Source: Rhabdornis inornatus
Taxonomy: Eukaryota > Chordata > Aves > Passeriformes > Rhabdornithidae
Direction of reading: 5' to 3'
NCBI GenBank assembly: GCA_013397075.1
Contig: VWZS01006021.1
Coordinates: 124,001 to 188,000, forward strand
DNA: 64,000 bases
Below are positions 62,595 to 64,000 of the stretch, in pieces; the first letter of the stretch is position 1; the number at the start of each line of letters is the position of its first letter. The translations under genes and the position numbers were made by a program. A model generated the notes under the pieces. It was not told the DNA's origin, did no database searches, and saw only the letters and a list, made by a program, of their open reading frames with translations.

Positions 62595-64000
62595 TACCAT
62601 TTTTCTTTTTCTAATGGAATTCTTTTCATGTGTAGAAGAAAATAATATACTTCTGATTTTACTGCCACCAGTAGATAGCATGGTACCAGAATTATACATG
62701 TTTTAGACCAACACAATGGAGCGAGATAGCCCTGCAGAAACTGTTCTGACAAGTGGTTCTGAACAGAAACAAAACTTCATCAAGATTTTGAATCACAAGC
62801 TTAACATAAACCAAAGGAAGACATTGGTATGATCAATAAACCATGCAAAATGGAGTTGAAATTTAGTTATAGATAATTTGCCTCCCTTTGTGGAAGGAGA
62901 TAAGGAGTTCTTTCTGTAAGTTAGAAGGTCACTTATAAAAGCTTGACAGAACACTGATAAAGATTCCTCTGGGCTTTACAGTTAGATCACAATAAAAATA
63001 TTCACTCTTAAAACACAGTCTTGTGAATTGAAAATCATGCCTAAGAGCTTTTATTAAAAAAAAAAAAAGAGTAACTATAGTTAGATCAGCACGAAGCACT
63101 GTTAAATTAATCTCAGCTAATGAAAACATCAGCACTGCCACAAAAAAGCAAATCAGAGATGAAGCAGAGAGCATTAATGTAGGGAAGTACCAAGGAAAAA
63201 GTCTGCATTATTCACTGTCGAGGCAGAAGTGTGACAATGCTGCAACAGGACATCATGTCACCACTTCACCATCCAGTAGATCACAAGAAACTCACAGCAA
63301 CACCACTCCTGATGTATTATGCAGACTTCAGTAACCAGTGTCATAGGAGTCAGCAGGAAATTTTACTTTACTTCCAAGATTAGAGTAGCTATAACCATTT
63401 TTCTACCACCCTGTGTTATTCTTCCTGATGCTTTCACGTGACTTCTTCAAGAAAAACTAACTTCAAGTGCTGCAGAATCCCCCTTCGTACCTCCTTTACC
63501 TGCAAGTAGACTGAGGGCAAAACCACCCTGCTAACAGTGAAAACTATCAGATAAGAGGCTCTCTCCCAAGCAGCAACTCGGTGGGGTCGACTTCTTTCCT
63601 GACACAAGGCCACCGTCTGTAAGAGCCAGCCCACCGAGCCTCTGCCTGCACACAGCTCTGTGCTTTGCTTTCCCCTTACCAGCTGTTTGCTGCCTTTGGC
63701 AACCACTTGGCCATTGTCATCTGTGTGATGTCTCACAGACACCAAACTCAATCAGGTGTACCTAGCCAGCCCTGTACTCCTTCATGTTTCCAGAACATGC
63801 AAAACAACTGCTTGTCAGATGCAAGAAGTCTGTTTTTTCAAACTTAAAAAAAATAAATAAATAGGAAAGCACTTGCCATTTTGCTCCAACTCAGTTCTAA
63901 CATTGGTTCTTTACTCCATCACCACCCATGTTTTAATTTCCAGTAGTAATCAGTCCTTCATTATATTTTCAGATACTGTTTTTCTTATGCAAAAGAACTT
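62595..64000. other. Right-edge DNA with a less AT-rich block at 63430-63760
   Basis: Mostly AT-rich. The block at 63430-63760 has several CpGs (including GTCGAC), a 105-codon minus-strand frame (63434-63751) without a recognisable domain, and two donor-like minus-strand words: GCAG|GTAAAG at about 63497-63510 and GCTG|GTAAGG at about 63673-63686. This could be an upstream exon or promoter on the minus strand, but no TATA box, acceptor or homology supports it. An (AAAT)n run lies at 63846-63864. Confidence 0.4.

Noticed and set aside
1..64000. CRISPR array, bacterial operons, tRNA or rRNA genes
   Set aside because: No regularly spaced repeats, no cloverleaf with A/B boxes and no rRNA-like sequence were seen. 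The DNA is vertebrate in character.

Overview
The window is AT-rich vertebrate DNA and almost certainly avian. The only abundant interspersed repeats are CR1 (chicken repeat 1) LINE fragments. They lack poly(A) tails and, where the 3' end survives, stop in the avian CR1 terminus (variants of ATTCTATGATTCTATG). There is also one short ERVK-type solo LTR, and I saw no L1, Alu-like or other young SINE. Low repeat density and CpG scarcity also fit a bird. A neoavian or passerine bird is my guess, not something the sequence proves. There are no bacterial-style operons, and nearly every open frame of 60-110 codons is a chance frame or a CR1 remnant.

Left edge (about 1-630): the one convincing protein-coding signal is the start of a minus-strand gene that runs off the left end. 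It has a CCAAT box, a TATA box (600-607), a start site predicted near 579, a short 5' UTR, a first ATG at 527-525 that follows an in-frame stop, and 27 codons reading into a perfect CAG|GTAAGT donor at 447/446. I do not recognise the protein. The remaining 63 kb is therefore upstream of this promoter. It is probably intergenic or regulatory DNA, although introns of another gene cannot be excluded.

Middle and right: nine CR1 pieces are visible at about 12.5 (-), 24.3 (-), 31.0 (+), 38.4 (+), 38.6 (-), 50.8 (-), 54.4 (+), 58.6 (+) and 60.7 kb (+). Two of them (31.0 and 50.8 kb) share an unusual architecture in which the linker just before the reverse-transcriptase domain is joined directly to the 3' part, with the catalytic core missing. 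A 399-bp solo LTR with canonical TG...CA ends and a perfect 6-bp target duplication lies at 62190-62588. An unidentified, G+C-richer sequence (60181-61130) contains a diverged internal duplication and is interrupted by a CR1.

The rest is AT-rich sequence in which I recognise nothing specific beyond small features: a compound hairpin (15.1 kb), CTCF-like motifs (21.8, 23.4 and 33.0 kb), a CpG cluster ending in a splice-donor match (23.4 kb), a 20-bp palindrome (32.4 kb), homeodomain-type TAATTA clusters (46.3-46.6 kb), a possible MIR-like SINE relic (34.5 kb) and microsatellites. I found no obviously novel multi-gene system. The most interesting leads are the unassigned first exon and promoter, the two internally deleted CR1s, and the unidentified repeat near 60-61 kb.
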